DNA of 64,000 bases from Kingdonia uniflora (Eukaryota > Streptophyta > Magnoliopsida > Ranunculales > Circaeasteraceae), in NCBI GenBank assembly GCA_014058105.1, contig JACGCM010002238.1, positions 1,426,001 to 1,490,000 of the forward strand. The letters are read 5' to 3'. Position 1 is the first letter of the stretch; each line of letters begins with the position of its first letter. The position numbers and the translations under genes were made by a program. The notes below the pieces were generated by a model, which did not search any database, was not told the origin of the DNA, and worked only from the letters and a program-made list of their open reading frames with translations. Below, piece by piece: positions 32,322 through 43,302 of the stretch.

Positions 32322-34406
32322 TCAATGGAAGCTTCCTAATTGTATGAGATCATCATTATTACGAGTCTGACAGGCCCAAGCACCTCGAGTTTTGAAGTCC
32401 CACACAATCTTGGATATTTCATCTTGTGGAAAAGTTAAGACTTGTCGCTTTACTGATCTATGCAATTCACAGAAGAATTTAGGGTCATTCAGTCTAATAT
32501 ACTCACGAAGCACACGCTCATGATCTGGGACCCAATTCCTAGGAAACGGCGTGTAGTCACATGAGGGAATCAATGCCATGTGAGAGAACTGAACACCTTC
32601 AATAGCCTCAATCAGTCCCATCCTTAGTAGATCTGAATACTCAGGTGCTGCATTGTTACTACTGTCCTTCAAAGGGCGGCTAAGGTTACGTGAGGCAATT
32701 CCATATACCTTGGCACGGGATTTAAGTCTATATCTCGCAGCGTAGAGCTTAGCAAGAGAACTCCGTATAACATAAGCACAAAATCCGACCACTTTCTTCC
32801 TGTTATCTGCATATTTATACCAATCTGCTATGGTCTCAAGGAACTTATTCATCTGAGAATTGGTGTGTGATTGGGTCGCATAGAGCATTGGGGTGCAAGG
32901 CAATGGCTCGGGATCTTTATCACCTTTAACAAATTTAAGGCGCCTGAATTGGCGAATACATTGTTGTAAGCTAGCAGTAACTGAGAGTAAAGTCCCAACG
33001 CCCTTCTCGCTCACAATTTTCCCCCCAGTTGCCGTGTAATGCAATGTTGGGTGTATCACCCGAAGACATATTATATGATCTAAGAACTGAATTCCCCTTG
33101 TGATGTGTTCCACCTCCACCTTTGAATTGTCTAACCCGATACCAAATTTTACCTCACAAAATTCTATCAAATCCTTTCTCATCTCTACTGCATCCTCTCT
33201 AGGTCCCCGAATTCCTACCAATACATGAGCCCCATGTCGGATGTAGTCCATTTTTCTCGTCATCTCCCTCCCGCAAGAAGGAACAAACTCCGGCCACGCA
33301 GGGTTATGGCTACCATCATTGATGTTTTCTTTCCATATCGAATCAAGTTTTGAGGGGCGAAAGAACTCAACTATTTTGTCTTTCATCCAATCATCGAATT
33401 CATTAAGAGTTATGTTTGCAAGCAAAGGACTCAAAATGCCACAATGACCATAGGATGGGATATTCGCAGCTTCAATGGGTGCAAAGCTATAAAAGGTTCT
33501 CAACCAATACGGATCAGGCTTTGGCTCGTGCTCATTTAAAATTTTCTTTTTCTTACTTGCTACCTTTTTTTTCTTTCTCTTCTTCTTTAACTCATGTTCA
33601 CTCTCATCTTTAGACTGATTCCTTGCTGGGGCTTTAAGGCCAGATTTAATCAACTTCAAAACCTTCTTATCCTTAACAACCTTCTCTAAACAACCCATCA
33701 TCACATTTGGTGTCACATTCTCAAGAATGTCACTCAAATTCACTTTCAAGAACCAAAGATACCCAGCAAAATTACTACGAATGGTCCTAATAACCGTATG
33801 TGCATTCCGACCAGGTCGAAATGCATGAGACTTCGTCGAGAACCTTGGTTCAAACACAGGTTCCATTACAAACAACAACACTTCCTGAACTACGCGGTCT
33901 TGAAAAGTAGGCTTATCAGATTCCAACAAAGCCCTTAGCTTACTCTTCGACATAACAAACGGCTCCTGTTTATCACTGGGGGACATGAGAAAAAGTTGGG
34001 TTTTCATTCCCCACCTAAACTGTCCATTTAAAACAGCTTTTTGAAGCAAAAAAATGTCATTAAGCACATTTAAATGAATGGCATTCCGAGGAGGGAAAGA
34101 CCCGGTTTCTTCGGCATAAGAACGTTGGTAACCCAATACCCACAAGTCAAACTTATTGAGGAAACCAGTGAGATTGGAGAAGGGCTGGGTGGTGGAGTTA
34201 GAGAAGGTTTTGAACCATATATCGGCGCAAATTTCAATGGGGTCTTGTTTCATGAGTGAGTAAACATTGGGGTGTTGTTGTTTTGGTTGGTTTTGATGAG
34301 GGAGGTGGTTTAGGAATGGTGGGTGAGCAGAGGTTGTAGTGATGGATCGGAGGAGGAGGAGATTGAGATTGGATGGAAGGTGTTTGATGATTGTTCTCAA
34401 AGACAT
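32322..34406 (-). CDS. nMAT1: Nuclear-encoded group II intron maturase, mitochondrial (nMAT type)
   Basis: An uninterrupted 694-residue ORF. Residues 1-50 are rich in Ser, Thr, Leu and basic residues with no acidic residue, a likely mitochondrial presequence. Residues about 110-480 form a degenerate group II intron-type RT domain with FQDRVVQEVLLFVMEP, SHAFRPGRNAHTVI and a GHCGILSPLLANITLNEFD block. The RT active site, normally R-Y-A-D-D, reads RHGAH near residue 390, so DNA synthesis is not expected. A Lys-rich insert lies near 268-290. Residues about 530-580 (KYADNRKKVVGFCAYVIRSS, then LAKLYAARYRLKSRAKVYG) are the maturase X domain that binds intron RNA. Length (nMAT1 about 711, nMAT2 about 735 in Arabidopsis) and lack of an endonuclease domain fit nMAT1/2; nMAT1 is my best guess (about 0.6). 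Known role: splicing of mitochondrial nad introns. Confidence 0.95.
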   Translation of the reverse strand: MSLRTIIKHLPSNLNLLLLRSITTTSAHPPFLNHLPHQNQPKQQHPNVYSLMKQDPIEICADIWFKTFSNSTTQPFSNLTGFLNKFDLWVLGYQRSYAEETGSFPPRNAIHLNVLNDIFLLQKAVLNGQFRWGMKTQLFLMSPSDKQEPFVMSKSKLRALLESDKPTFQDRVVQEVLLFVMEPVFEPRFSTKSHAFRPGRNAHTVIRTIRSNFAGYLWFLKVNLSDILENVTPNVMMGCLEKVVKDKKVLKLIKSGLKAPARNQSKDESEHELKKKRKKKKVASKKKKILNEHEPKPDPYWLRTFYSFAPIEAANIPSYGHCGILSPLLANITLNEFDDWMKDKIVEFFRPSKLDSIWKENINDGSHNPAWPEFVPSCGREMTRKMDYIRHGAHVLVGIRGPREDAVEMRKDLIEFCEVKFGIGLDNSKVEVEHITRGIQFLDHIICLRVIHPTLHYTATGGKIVSEKGVGTLLSVTASLQQCIRQFRRLKFVKGDKDPEPLPCTPMLYATQSHTNSQMNKFLETIADWYKYADNRKKVVGFCAYVIRSSLAKLYAARYRLKSRAKVYGIASRNLSRPLKDSSNNAAPEYSDLLRMGLIEAIEGVQFSHMALIPSCDYTPFPRNWVPDHERVLREYIRLNDPKFFCELHRSVKRQVLTFPQDEISKIVWDFKTRGAWACQTRNNDDLIQLGSFH

Positions 34407-34700
34407 TATTTTTCTTTTGTGGGAGATGATGTAATGTAACGTTAGTTATAGATATAGATAGTAAGTAATCTTAAACATTAAAAGTGCTCAAAATCAATAA
34501 ACAATGGTGAATTATAAGCTCCTCAGAATGTAGTCAAGGACCATTACCTTGTGATTTCAGAGAAATAAGAGACCAGGCAACCAGTTGTTTGAGGAAGAGA
34601 GACCCCATAGTTCAGTGAAGGGGGAGAGGAAGGTTAGGTTAAGTCAAGTCAAGTCAAGTCAAGTCCAAAATACATGATGCTTTATTTTTATGATATTTTA
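34407..34700 (-). promoter_or_regulatory. 5' UTR and possible 5' UTR intron of the maturase gene
   Basis: Upstream of the start codon the minus strand carries a GC-richer block (about 34551-34640) ending CACAAG|GTAATGG, a good donor site, with a possible CCACAAAAG acceptor near 34414. This suggests a 5' UTR intron, an inference only. A (TCAAG)n microsatellite of five to six units lies at 34636-34664. Confidence 0.35.
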
Positions 34701-35215
34701 TTTTTGGTGATTCCAACTGTGCTTGGACTGGTGCTCAAACTCAAAATTTCAAGCTTTGCTGGGCGTTAGCGAAAATCCTTGTAGTTGCCCTCTGCTAAGC
34801 GTAAGCGAAAACCCCTGTAGTTGCCTGGGGGCTTGAGGTTTTCGTGCTCTGTTCTAAGATCCAACTCTCCAAGAGAGCAAGAAACTCGTGTTAAAGAGTA
34901 TTATTGGCATTCGTAAAAAGTGAAGTGTCTCTTTTAAAATTAGAAGATACACTTAACAAGTATACATTTCTCATCCTTTTTGAGTGGTTTTTTCATGCAG
35001 GTTTTCATACTTGTTTTGATAAGTCGTACTACTGAGTTTGAGTCTTCCATCAAGCAAACTAGTCAGACTCTAATCAAAGTTGCAGACTCACTCGCGGTCA
35101 TCACATAATCATTTCGAGTCATTGGTGATCAAATTTAACAAGATACAATCCCCACTGTCACAAACGAGTCATTCGGCAAATTTCAGTGATCATCAACAAC
35201 AAAAAATAACATGCC
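34701..35215. other. Intergenic, nothing recognised
   Basis: A short direct repeat, (C/G)TAAGCG/GTTAGCG-AAAA(C/T)CC(C/T)TGTAGTTGCC, occurs at about 34765-34790 and 34797-34825. No gene is supported. Confidence 0.4.
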
Positions 35216-35306
35216 ACTAGGCAAATGACTCTGGGCGTTGATGTCCCAAACACGCCCTAACTCACTTATAAAACAACAATTAACGAACCACAAGAGGGGC
35301 AATAGC

Positions 35307-35543
35307 ATGAGTAGTAGAGTTGAATTAGAGCGGGAGAGGGTTTCTCCTGCATTATTTCAAATGGAATCCGAAGTGATTCTTCCTTCAATCAAACCCGTCC
35401 TTTCTCCTTCAGATTTTGAAACATTGCCCCAACAGTCACAACAACACATAATACTGTTGCAAGAACAAGCTTCTACTGACCCTCTTCCCTCTTCTTCATC
35501 GCCACTCGTCCTTACCGATAATTTCCGCGACAAAATTATTAGA
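35307..35543 (+). pseudogene. First-exon-like ORF of unknown gene, cut by a solo LTR
   Basis: An open frame starts MSSRVELERERVSPALFQME and reads on through ESEVILPSIKPVLSPSDFET and ASTDPLPSSSSPLVLTDNF to the LTR at 35544. The sister copy (about 50660-50895) has several stops and frameshifts. It looks like the N-terminal exon of a plant protein rich in Pro/Ser, but I do not recognise the family. The residues after 35544 belong to the LTR. Confidence 0.4.
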
Positions 35544-36199
35544 TGTTGGGTTTTATATCTTCAAAAAACTGTGGTTTCTTTAGTCCCACATTGCTTGGAA
35601 GATTTGTTTGCTTCCTTAATATAACCTTGGTCATTTATTCTATATGTTGGGCGGGGCCTCGGACTTGGGCCTATTCGACCTGGACTAATTCGAACTAAGT
35701 ATATTCTACCTAGACCAATTCGGACCGAGTCTGGTTGAGATTCAAACCAAGTCTATTCGACCTGGAGTTCCTAGTAGACCAAGTCTATTTCAAACTAAAC
35801 TCTTTCATTTGGAATTCCTAAATTGTAACTGTTTAGTAATTAAGTTTTGAACGATTCACTTCCGTTTTCTAATCGAAAACACAGTTCTTCTCTTCTCTAC
35901 AATTTAATCATGAGTCTAAAATCCGAGTAAACTAATTGAAAATGCAAATCATACGAAGGTTCTTCTTCATTGCAAGAGAAGTTCCGACTTTGTTGTTTTA
36001 CATTGAAGGCGACGCAACAATCAACTGTTTGCAAAGGGCAGTGCGGCGAAACGTCTTAAAGATAGAGACCTAGTCCTCGACTCAGCATTTCCGGATCATC
36101 ATTTCAATACCTCTCGTTCGTTTTGCTCTTGATGTTGTTTTAAGGATCTTTACTCTCAAATACTGCTGCAGAGGTAAAACAGTATTAATTTCCTTAACA
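35544..36199. mobile_element. Solo LTR in segmental duplication copy 1
   Basis: The 656-bp unit starts TGTTGGGTTTTATATCTTC and ends TTTCCTTAACA. The 5-bp target duplication TTAGA lies at 35539-35543 and 36200-36204. It is absent from copy 2, so it inserted after the duplication. A TGTTGGG start followed by AGTCCCACATTG is common in plant Ty1/copia LTRs; superfamily is tentative. Confidence 0.85.
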
Positions 36200-36352
36200 T
36201 TAGACAAGCAAAAAGAAATACTAGTAGAAAAGAAAAAAGTTAACAATAAATACTGAATATTCTCTTTATTTTTATGTTTTAATTAACATTTTATTGACAA
36301 CTCCAGCTATATATGCGAAGTACATAACGAAAGAAAGAAACACACAGTAACC

Positions 36353-36923
36353 TTAATAACAATCATAAGAACACATGCAAAACAAAGAAGCCACTCCAAG
36401 AATATTGACACAAAATCCATGGCCATTAGAGTACTTAAAACGGCAGTGTCCCTCGCACCTTGATTGTGAGTAGCAATTATTTCCTCCACCAGTGGTACAC
36501 GTTTTTGCGTTAGCCATGAACATCATTGTCTTACCTGTACCACCAAATAATAATGTCAATCTTTCTAACTAATTGAAAATAAGATCAAAAACCATGACTA
36601 TTTGAGCAATAATTTCTTCGTTGATAAAACTTTCGTTTTCTTTATTGTAATGCAAGTAAAATTGCACACAGAGGGAAAACATATTTTCATAGCAACAAAA
36701 ACACATTGCTTAGATGATAATACAGTTGCACAATTTAAAATTTTCTCCCTTAATGACTTATACAACCATCACAACATGGAGATGCCGCATTGATGCACCT
36801 TCATACAATGACTATGGTATCTTATCGGTGCTTATGAAAGAATCTAAATTTTTTTTTGAACAAACCTGAAGAGAAAATGAGAAGAACAAAGAGAAAATAA
36901 AAGATGGGTGATAACTTGGCCAT
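36353..36923 (-). CDS. Defensin-like peptide gene 1 (two exons)
   Basis: Exon 1 (36866-36923) encodes a signal peptide, MAKLSPIFYFLFVLLIFSS. Exon 2 (36353-36534) encodes the mature peptide. The intron (36535-36865) has GT..AG ends and splits a Gly codon, the usual plant defensin layout. The 79-residue precursor has eight cysteines spaced C-x7-C-x5-C-x3-C-x10-C-x10-C-x1-C-x3-C, the CS-alpha-beta pattern of plant defensin-like (DEFL) proteins; mature cores include NAKTCTTGGGNNC and CMCSYDCY. Such peptides are secreted and act in defence or reproduction signalling; which role applies here is unknown. The paralogue at 51030-51594 has the same structure and about 90% identity. Confidence 0.88.
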
Positions 36924-37050
36924 CAGATCTGATGGTAACAATTGATACACCCAAGAGTTTGTGGGATCTGATGATAACAATTGATATATGTACGTATTAT
37001 CTGCGATAATAATATTAAACGCTCGAAATATCTTTTATTAGATTATACTT

Positions 37051-37878
37051 GTACTATCCGTGACCAAGTCACGGCTAATACGTCGACACGCATTCGGCGC
37101 TAAATATATTTAAATTTCGTAAAAATAATATTGATGAGTTGATTATCGACTGATATGCCTTCGACGACGGTGAGCTCAAATTAGAGGTTGTTTTGCCACC
37201 AAGAAAGGTATCGCCAACCCTCCCCATCATTTTCATAAATCCAACTAAGAAATTACAGGTCTCATCACGTATTCCTAAAAGATGTAGATCCACAATTTTT
37301 TTGAACTCTCAAATTTTGAAGATAAAAAAACCATACCACATATAAGAGCAACACTTTTTGTTAATTAAAATTTACTAAATTAGAACGAACTGAGTATCTC
37401 TAATAACGGATTAAAAATACAAAAAAAATGCATAGATCCAAGAACAACCATAATAAAAGAATAAAATTATTCAAAAAAAAAATCCCTATATTTGTAGAAA
37501 TGTCGGTCCAGATCCTGGGAAACGTTCATAAACCCAAGAGTTTAACAATGAGATTCAGCCTATAAGGCTATAAGTACAATCAATTACAAGCCAGTTGAGT
37601 CATTTCTAGGGCATATAGATTATACTCGTGATGTAGTTTCATAGAAAGTACACCATTATTACAAAGTTGAAACGGAATCAAATATGTTACTATTAATTCC
37701 TTCAAATTTTATAGCAAGTGATACAACAACGCCTACTGGGAGGATGAAGTCTAAAGCCATATACTTTTCATCTTTATTAACATCTCATAGCCAGGGGTTG
37801 TTCTTTGTTGTTGCATTGAAATTTAAGTCATTTTGAAGCGATCTAGTTAGGCATGGAAAAATATTTCCATGCGCTTGT
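37051..37878. other. Intergenic, nothing recognised
   Basis: AT-rich flank of the defensin-like gene and left flank of the copia element. A short minus-strand open stretch (37075-37293) is unsupported. Confidence 0.45.
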
Positions 37879-38039
37879 TGTAGAAATAAATAAGAGAAGA
37901 TTTTATTACTCTTGAATTTATTTATTAGATTACGTCATAACCTCTCTTTATATAGTAGATGATCATTAAGCTAATTCTACTAGTACCCAATGTGGGACTA
38001 TGTTTAGTATCCTACATTTAGTATATTCTATATTCAACA
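37879..38039 (-). repeat. 3' LTR of element E
   Basis: Begins TGTAGAAATAAATAAG and ends TATATTCAACA on the + strand; about 95% identical to the other LTR. Confidence 0.93.
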
Positions 38040-38046
38040 CTCCCCC

Positions 38047-39995
38047 TCAAGATGGAGCATAGATGTCAATCATGCCCAACTTGTCAATCACTTCATTAAA
38101 TATTCGCCCACAAACTCCTTTCGTAAGAATATCTGCAAGTTGATCTTCCGACTTCACGAATGGAAAACATATGCACCCTTTGTCAATATTTTCTCTGATA
38201 AAGAACCGATCCACTTCAACATGTTTCATACGGTCATGTTGAATTGCATTGTGTGCAATCATAATTGCTGTTTTATTGTCCAGTGTAGATCCATTGCTTT
38301 CATGAGTTTAAATCCAAGATCCTTCAACATATTCCGTATCCATAGTAGTTCACATACTCCATGAGCCATACCCCGAAACTCAGATTATCCACTTGATCTA
38401 GCAACAACCTTTTGCTTCTTAGCTCTAAATGTCACCAAATTCCCGCATACAAACATAAAATAGCCTGAGGTTGACCTCCTGTTCGTCATATCTCCTGCCA
38501 AATCTGCATCGGTGTATCCCATTACTTCCATATCACCACCTTTCTGGAATAAGAGACTTTTTCCCAGAGATTTCTTCAAGTACCTTAGTATTCGAAAGAC
38601 CGCCTTCATATGTTCTTCACTTGGATTATGCATGAATTGACGTACGACCCTAATGGCATATACAATATCCGGTTGAGTATGGGAGAGATAAATTAGTTTT
38701 TCCACTAAACGTTGGTACCTTCCTTTGTCACATGGAACTTGATCGGGAAACATTCCCAATTGATGATTTGCTTCAATCGGTGTATCTACCGGTTTGCAAT
38801 CAAACATCCCAATTTCTGCAAGAAGGTCTAATATATACTTTCGTTGAGACATGAAAATACCTTGACTTGATCTTGCAACTTCAATGCCTAAAAAGTATTT
38901 TAACTGTCCCAAATCCTTCATTTCAAATTCTCGTGAGAAATAGTTCTTTAGTGCCTCCATTTTTACTGAGTCATTTCCAGTAACAACCATATCATCAACA
39001 TAAACAATAAGAGCGGTAAGCTTGCATGACTTCCGTTTTATAAATAAGGTATGATCAGAATTACTTTGTCTATATCCAAATGCCTTTATGCTCTTCGAAA
39101 ACCGTCCAAACCAAGCTCGTGGCGACTGTTTTAACCCATACAATGCCTTCTTTAATTTGCATACTTTTCCTCCTTCAGAATTTGTGACTCCAGGTGGTAT
39201 CTCCATGTATACTTCTTCATCTAAGTCTCCATTGAGAAATACATTCTTCACGTCAAACTATTGTAATGGCCAACATTGATTAGCTGCAAGAGAAATGAGT
39301 ACACAAATAGTGTTTATCTTTGCCACTGGGGTGAAGGTCTCCTCGTAATCCATACCATACGTCTATGTATACCCTTTGGTAACTAGTCTGGCTTTTTACC
39401 TATCAATACTTCAATCTGAATTCATCTTTACAGTAAAGATCCAACGACACCCAATAATACGATATCCGTGGGGTTTATCAACAAGTTCCCAAGTGGAATT
39501 CTTCTGTAATACATTCATCTCTTCATTCATGGCTTTCTTCCATCGTAGATTTGATAGTGCTTCCTGCAAATTAATAGGAATAGATACAGAGGATAATTGA
39601 TTCATAGTGCATATAAACGACTTAGCCAACCTATGGGTGGACACATAATCATAAAGTGGGTATTTGGCTTTAAAATTGATATCTGGTTCATAAGTAGATT
39701 TTGGAATACCTTTAGTAAGCCTTTCTGAACGTCTAGGTTGAATATCATTAACAGTATTAGGATTAGGTAATACCTGAGGTTCGGCATTCTTTGGTAGTGC
39801 TTCGGTAGATGGTGTTAGAATGTTTGAGTCATGGGCAACTTCTACTACTTCAGCTTGATCTCCCCCTATCGTCTGATCCTCTCTATTTATACGAAGTTCA
39901 TCTTCAATACCCTGATCTCCCCTTGTCATCTGATCTGCTTCACTTTCATTTTCATCATCAGTTAGGTTACTACGCTTATTTAAATTACTCGTCAA
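38047..39995 (-). pseudogene. Element E reverse transcriptase and RNase H
   Basis: The RT begins near 39600 with NLRWKKAMNEEMNVLQKNST and continues after a stop near 39260 as MKNVFLNGDLDEEVYMEIPP, with the active-site block LIVYVDDMVVTGND intact. Then follow GQLKYFLGIEVARS, GYTDADLAGDMTNRRSTSGY and, after another break, the RNase H end HVEVDRFFIRENIDKG…DQLADILTKGV. Catalytic residues largely survive, but at least three frame breaks remove function. Confidence 0.9.
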
Positions 39996-39999
39996 ATCC

Positions 40000-41163
40000 T
40001 CTAGTTCCTAAAACATATCCCCAATAATAGGGAACTTTCCTTCACCATCATTATGTTTCTCCCCCTGAAGGGAAGATCCTACAAAATACTCCTCCAATTA
40101 TCGAAATGAAACATCCAAAGAGATATACACCTTCCCCTCTACAAGATCATAACAACGATAACCCTTTTTAAAATTAGCATATCCAAGAAATACACACTTT
40201 TGAGCACAATGATCCAATTTTCCTCGCTGATGGTTAGGTATATGAACAAAGACAACACATCCAAAAACACGTGGTTCTAGGTTTGGTATTGCAGGGATAG
40301 TGATAAGATCATGAAGTTTTTAGAAGGGGGTCTGAAATTCAATGACCCTAGATGGTGTACGGTTTATCAAGTAAGCAGCATATTTTAACGCTTCTCCCCA
40401 ATAATTCAATGGCATATTCATTCCAAAAAGAGATGCAAGAGCAACTTCTAACAATTGTCTATTCATTCGTTCAGCTAACCCATTTTGCTGTGGGGTATAA
40501 ACATTAGAGGTTTGATGTCGAATGCCGTTGTTTGTCAAGAACTCTGTCATATCATTACTAGTGGATTTTCTTCTATTATCAGATTGGTACACTTGTATCC
40601 TCATTTGGAATTGGGTCAAAACCATCTGATAATTTTTTAAAATACTTCAAAGACTTTACTTTTATGGGTAACTAGGGATACCCACATCATACGAGTACCT
40701 CATCAATAAAAGTCTCAAAATAACAAGCTTCAGACAATGAAGGAATACGTGCAGGACCCCATATATCAGAGTGAATAATACTAAAAGGTTTTGAACTTTT
40801 AGTAAAACTTGGAGAGTATGTAATACGATGACTCTTAGCGAGTTCACAAATATCACACTTAAACTCTGAAATACTATAATTCAAAAATAATGACTAATTT
40901 AATTTCTAAAGATACCCGAAGGAAAGATGACCCAGTCGCCGATGCCATAACCACACATTAGCTTTTGCTTCTTCAATTCCTCCGACTTTATTTACCTGAT
41001 GAATTCTCTGCTCTTCACTATTAGTCAGGTCCAAATAGTAGAGATTGTCTTTTCTAACACCACAACCAAGAACCTGCCGAGTCACTATGTCCTGAAAAAT
41101 ATAGAACTGAGACCAAAACGTCACGGTACATTTAAGTGCAACAGTGATCCTACTGATAGACAA
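40000..41163 (-). pseudogene. Element E integrase
   Basis: The gag-pre-integrase block ends WLWHRRLGHLSFGYL (40906-41163). Next come the zinc-finger part CDICELAKSHRITYSPSF and IHSDIWGPA with the first catalytic Asp (40687-40884), then a stretch with YTPQQNGLAERMNRQLLEVA carrying the last catalytic Glu and INRTPSRVI (40320-40625). Frame breaks lie near 40900, 40660 and 40320. The order integrase before RT confirms Ty1/copia. Confidence 0.9.
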
Positions 41164-41207
41164 GATATTGTACTCTGGAGCAGGAATAATAAGGACAAAG
41201 TTTAATG

Positions 41208-41463
41208 TCAGGGATTCAGATATGTCAGTGAACCTTCTCCAATTACAGGAGAAGAACTACTTTTTGCTGTGTATATAGAGGTTTGGGTTGAAGGTGTAAT
41301 GGATGATAATATGCTAGAGTCGTTTACCATGTGATCTGATGCACCAGTATCAATTAACCAAGTACTATTCAAAGAATTTATAAATAAAACACTACCTTTA
41401 GTTTTCATACCTGATTGGGCAACATTCACTGAAGTCGAAGCCTTCTCTAGGTTTATGAGACGC
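41208..41463 (-). pseudogene. Element E protease
   Basis: The stretch STWLIDTGASDHMVNDSSIL holds an intact catalytic Asp-Thr-Gly. It is followed by VIGEGSLTYLNP. It begins right after the in-frame stop that ends the short gag remnant, with no room for capsid or zinc-knuckle sequence between. Confidence 0.88.
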
Positions 41464-41799
41464 AATTATTCAGTTAACTGCTCCATATTAGCAGATAGCT
41501 TGGAAACTGTTGTTTCCAAAATCGTAAGTCTATCGTTGGAATCGCCCATCTCCAAATCATCCTTCTTCGTCGATTTAGGTCTACGATGAATCGTCAACGG
41601 ACTCACAAAACTTCCCCTTCGTTTGCGTAGATCTAAAAATCACTGTAGCAGTCTCGAAATCACTGTAGCAGATAAAAATCCACAATACGATGGAGAAGAA
41701 CAAAAGAAATAAAGAGCTTCAATTCGAGATTCACAGCGGAATTTAATTCAATTCAATTCAAAAGAACCATGTTCAATTATCGAACCCGCTCTGATGCCA
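41464..41799 (-). other. Element E leader and gag remnant, gypsy-like
   Basis: After the primer site the leader reaches a start codon at 41549: MGDSNDRLTILETTVSKLS, then NMEQLTE, a TAA stop and LRLINLEKAS. This whole stretch (41440-41620) is homologous to the leader and gag start of the Ty3/gypsy element GYP1 at 48655-48840 (MGNSEDRLTNLEMKISYL … stop … LHLINLAKAS), including the stop at the same codon. Confidence 0.8.
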
Positions 41800-41960
41800 T
41801 GTAGAAATAAATAAGAAAAGATTTTATTACTCTTGAATTTATTTATTAGATTATATCATAACCTCTCTTTATATAGTAGAGGATCATTAAGCTAATTCTA
41901 CTAGTACTCAATATGGGACTATGTTTAGTATCCTATATTTAGTATATTCTATATTCAATA
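41800..41960 (-). repeat. 5' LTR of element E
   Basis: Begins TGTAGAAATAAATAAG and ends TATATTCAATA on the + strand, directly followed by the CTTGT target duplication. Confidence 0.93.
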
Positions 41961-41965
41961 CTTGT

Positions 41966-42732
41966 CATCGTATACGAGCTTGAATATTATTCATAGAAAG
42001 AACATGATCTATGATGCTCCACATAAGATTACAAAGGAAATCCCTGAATCATCTTCACTATTTTGGCCAATTATATGAAATAAATTCACATGAAATAAAG
42101 TTAAGACCCCACACTTCTTCAATGTACCATAAATATATCATTAAACCTTAAAAAAAATATGCATATCCTTCAAGGAAAATACTCAAGCGTAAGCAAATGT
42201 CCCATTTAGCATAATAGTTAAAATAGCAGTAAACGCAAACATATAACCAATGGACTTCCAAGGACTTTTGAAGGATCTCTATCTTCCTGTGCTTAAATTA
42301 GATTATTGTAAATTTAAACTTTAACACACCATGTATTCATAGACAATTACTTAGATATACAAATTGCCAAGCGTTGTGAGCTTGTCATAAATCATAATCA
42401 CTTAGTAACACATGTTCCAATAAGAGTAATATAGAGAAAAAAAAGAATATGCTATTTCATTGAGGATTTTTTTTAGGTTTTACATGATAGTGAACCAAAA
42501 CTGAAGTGGGCTTGGAAATCCTTTGTGCCTTCATATCGGATGATCCCATTTTATTAGTGATTATTTTATAAGTTTTACATGCATGACCATTGATCACGAG
42601 CATGCTGATAGACCGTGTAAAACCCATCAAAACATAACATCGGTTCAAATAGAATAAAAAGTATACAATAAAATTATAGGTCCCCGGATTATACCTTTGG
42701 GATCTATCGCTTTTGAGTTTGCCTATATTGCC
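41966..42732. other. Intergenic, nothing recognised
   Basis: AT-rich sequence between elements E and GYP1. No gene or repeat is supported. Confidence 0.45.
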
Positions 42733-42737
42733 TTATC

Positions 42738-43302
42738 TAATCCACAATGCGAATCAAGAATAACTTAATAGAAGAATAGTACGAAGAACACACAAATTGG
42801 AGGGAGAATTCCCTTTTAGAGTTTCAATTGCTCAATCAAATCGATTACATTCAAATTCCTCTCAAACCCTAAGTCTCACTTTCTAAACTTGGATTGATCT
42901 AATATCATCTAATCTTGTTTAGCCTTTCCTTTTTATAAGGGTTACAAGTTCTTAGCTACAAAACTTGGACAAATATGCCCTTAAATGCCTAAAACAATAG
43001 GCTGAATCATACTTATGTTCAAACAAAACAAGTCTCTGTTCGAACAAAATAAGTGTATTCGAACAAACTAAATGTCTATTCGAATAAAAACACTCAGACA
43101 CGTGTTTGTTCGAATAGACTTAAAAGTACATACCAACAAAACTAAGTGTATTCAAACAGACATTTTGTCTATTCGAATAAAAATACTCAGACATGTATTT
43201 CTTCGAATAGACATAAAAGTCTATTCGAACACAAATGGGTGTAAAGTCTGTTCGAATAGACTTTAAAAAAAGTCTAAAAAATACTCAGATCCTCCTGGAT
43301 CA
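42738..43302 (-). repeat. 3' LTR of GYP1
   Basis: A 565-bp unit running from TAATCCACAATGCG to CCTCCTGGATCA on the + strand. Its right half (about 43015-43265) is an array of TTCGAA-centred palindromes. Confidence 0.88.

Larger units (their letters stand above)
35216..37050. repeat. Segmental duplication, copy 1
   Basis: The sequence matches 50570-51745 from GGCAAATGACT…GCGTTGATGTCC to the AATATTAAAC…ATCTTTTATT block. It includes a + strand ORF remnant and a complete defensin-like gene on the minus strand. Copy 1 is longer mainly because of a 656-bp solo LTR. Confidence 0.88.
37879..41960 (-). mobile_element. Element E: Ty1/copia retrotransposon lacking most of gag
   Basis: Two 161-bp LTRs (37879-38039 and 41800-41960) flank 3.76 kb. 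The 5-bp target duplication CTTGT lies at 37874-37878 and 41961-41965. On the minus strand the right LTR is followed by TGGCATCAGAGCGG, an initiator-tRNA-Met primer site, and the left LTR is preceded by TTGAGGGGGAG, a polypurine tract. Order protease, integrase, RT, RNase H is copia-type. LTRs differ at about 8 of 161 positions, so it is fairly young. Gag is almost entirely deleted and several stops break pol. Confidence 0.93.

Noticed and set aside
32322..34406. Insertion of mitochondrial DNA carrying a maturase
   Set aside because: The ORF has a presequence-like N terminus, lacks an intron around it and matches the nuclear nMAT type rather than mitochondrial matR.
43072..43266. 64-residue ORF with repeated RIKTLRHVF-type units
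   Set aside because: It is the translation of the TTCGAA array in the GYP1 LTR.
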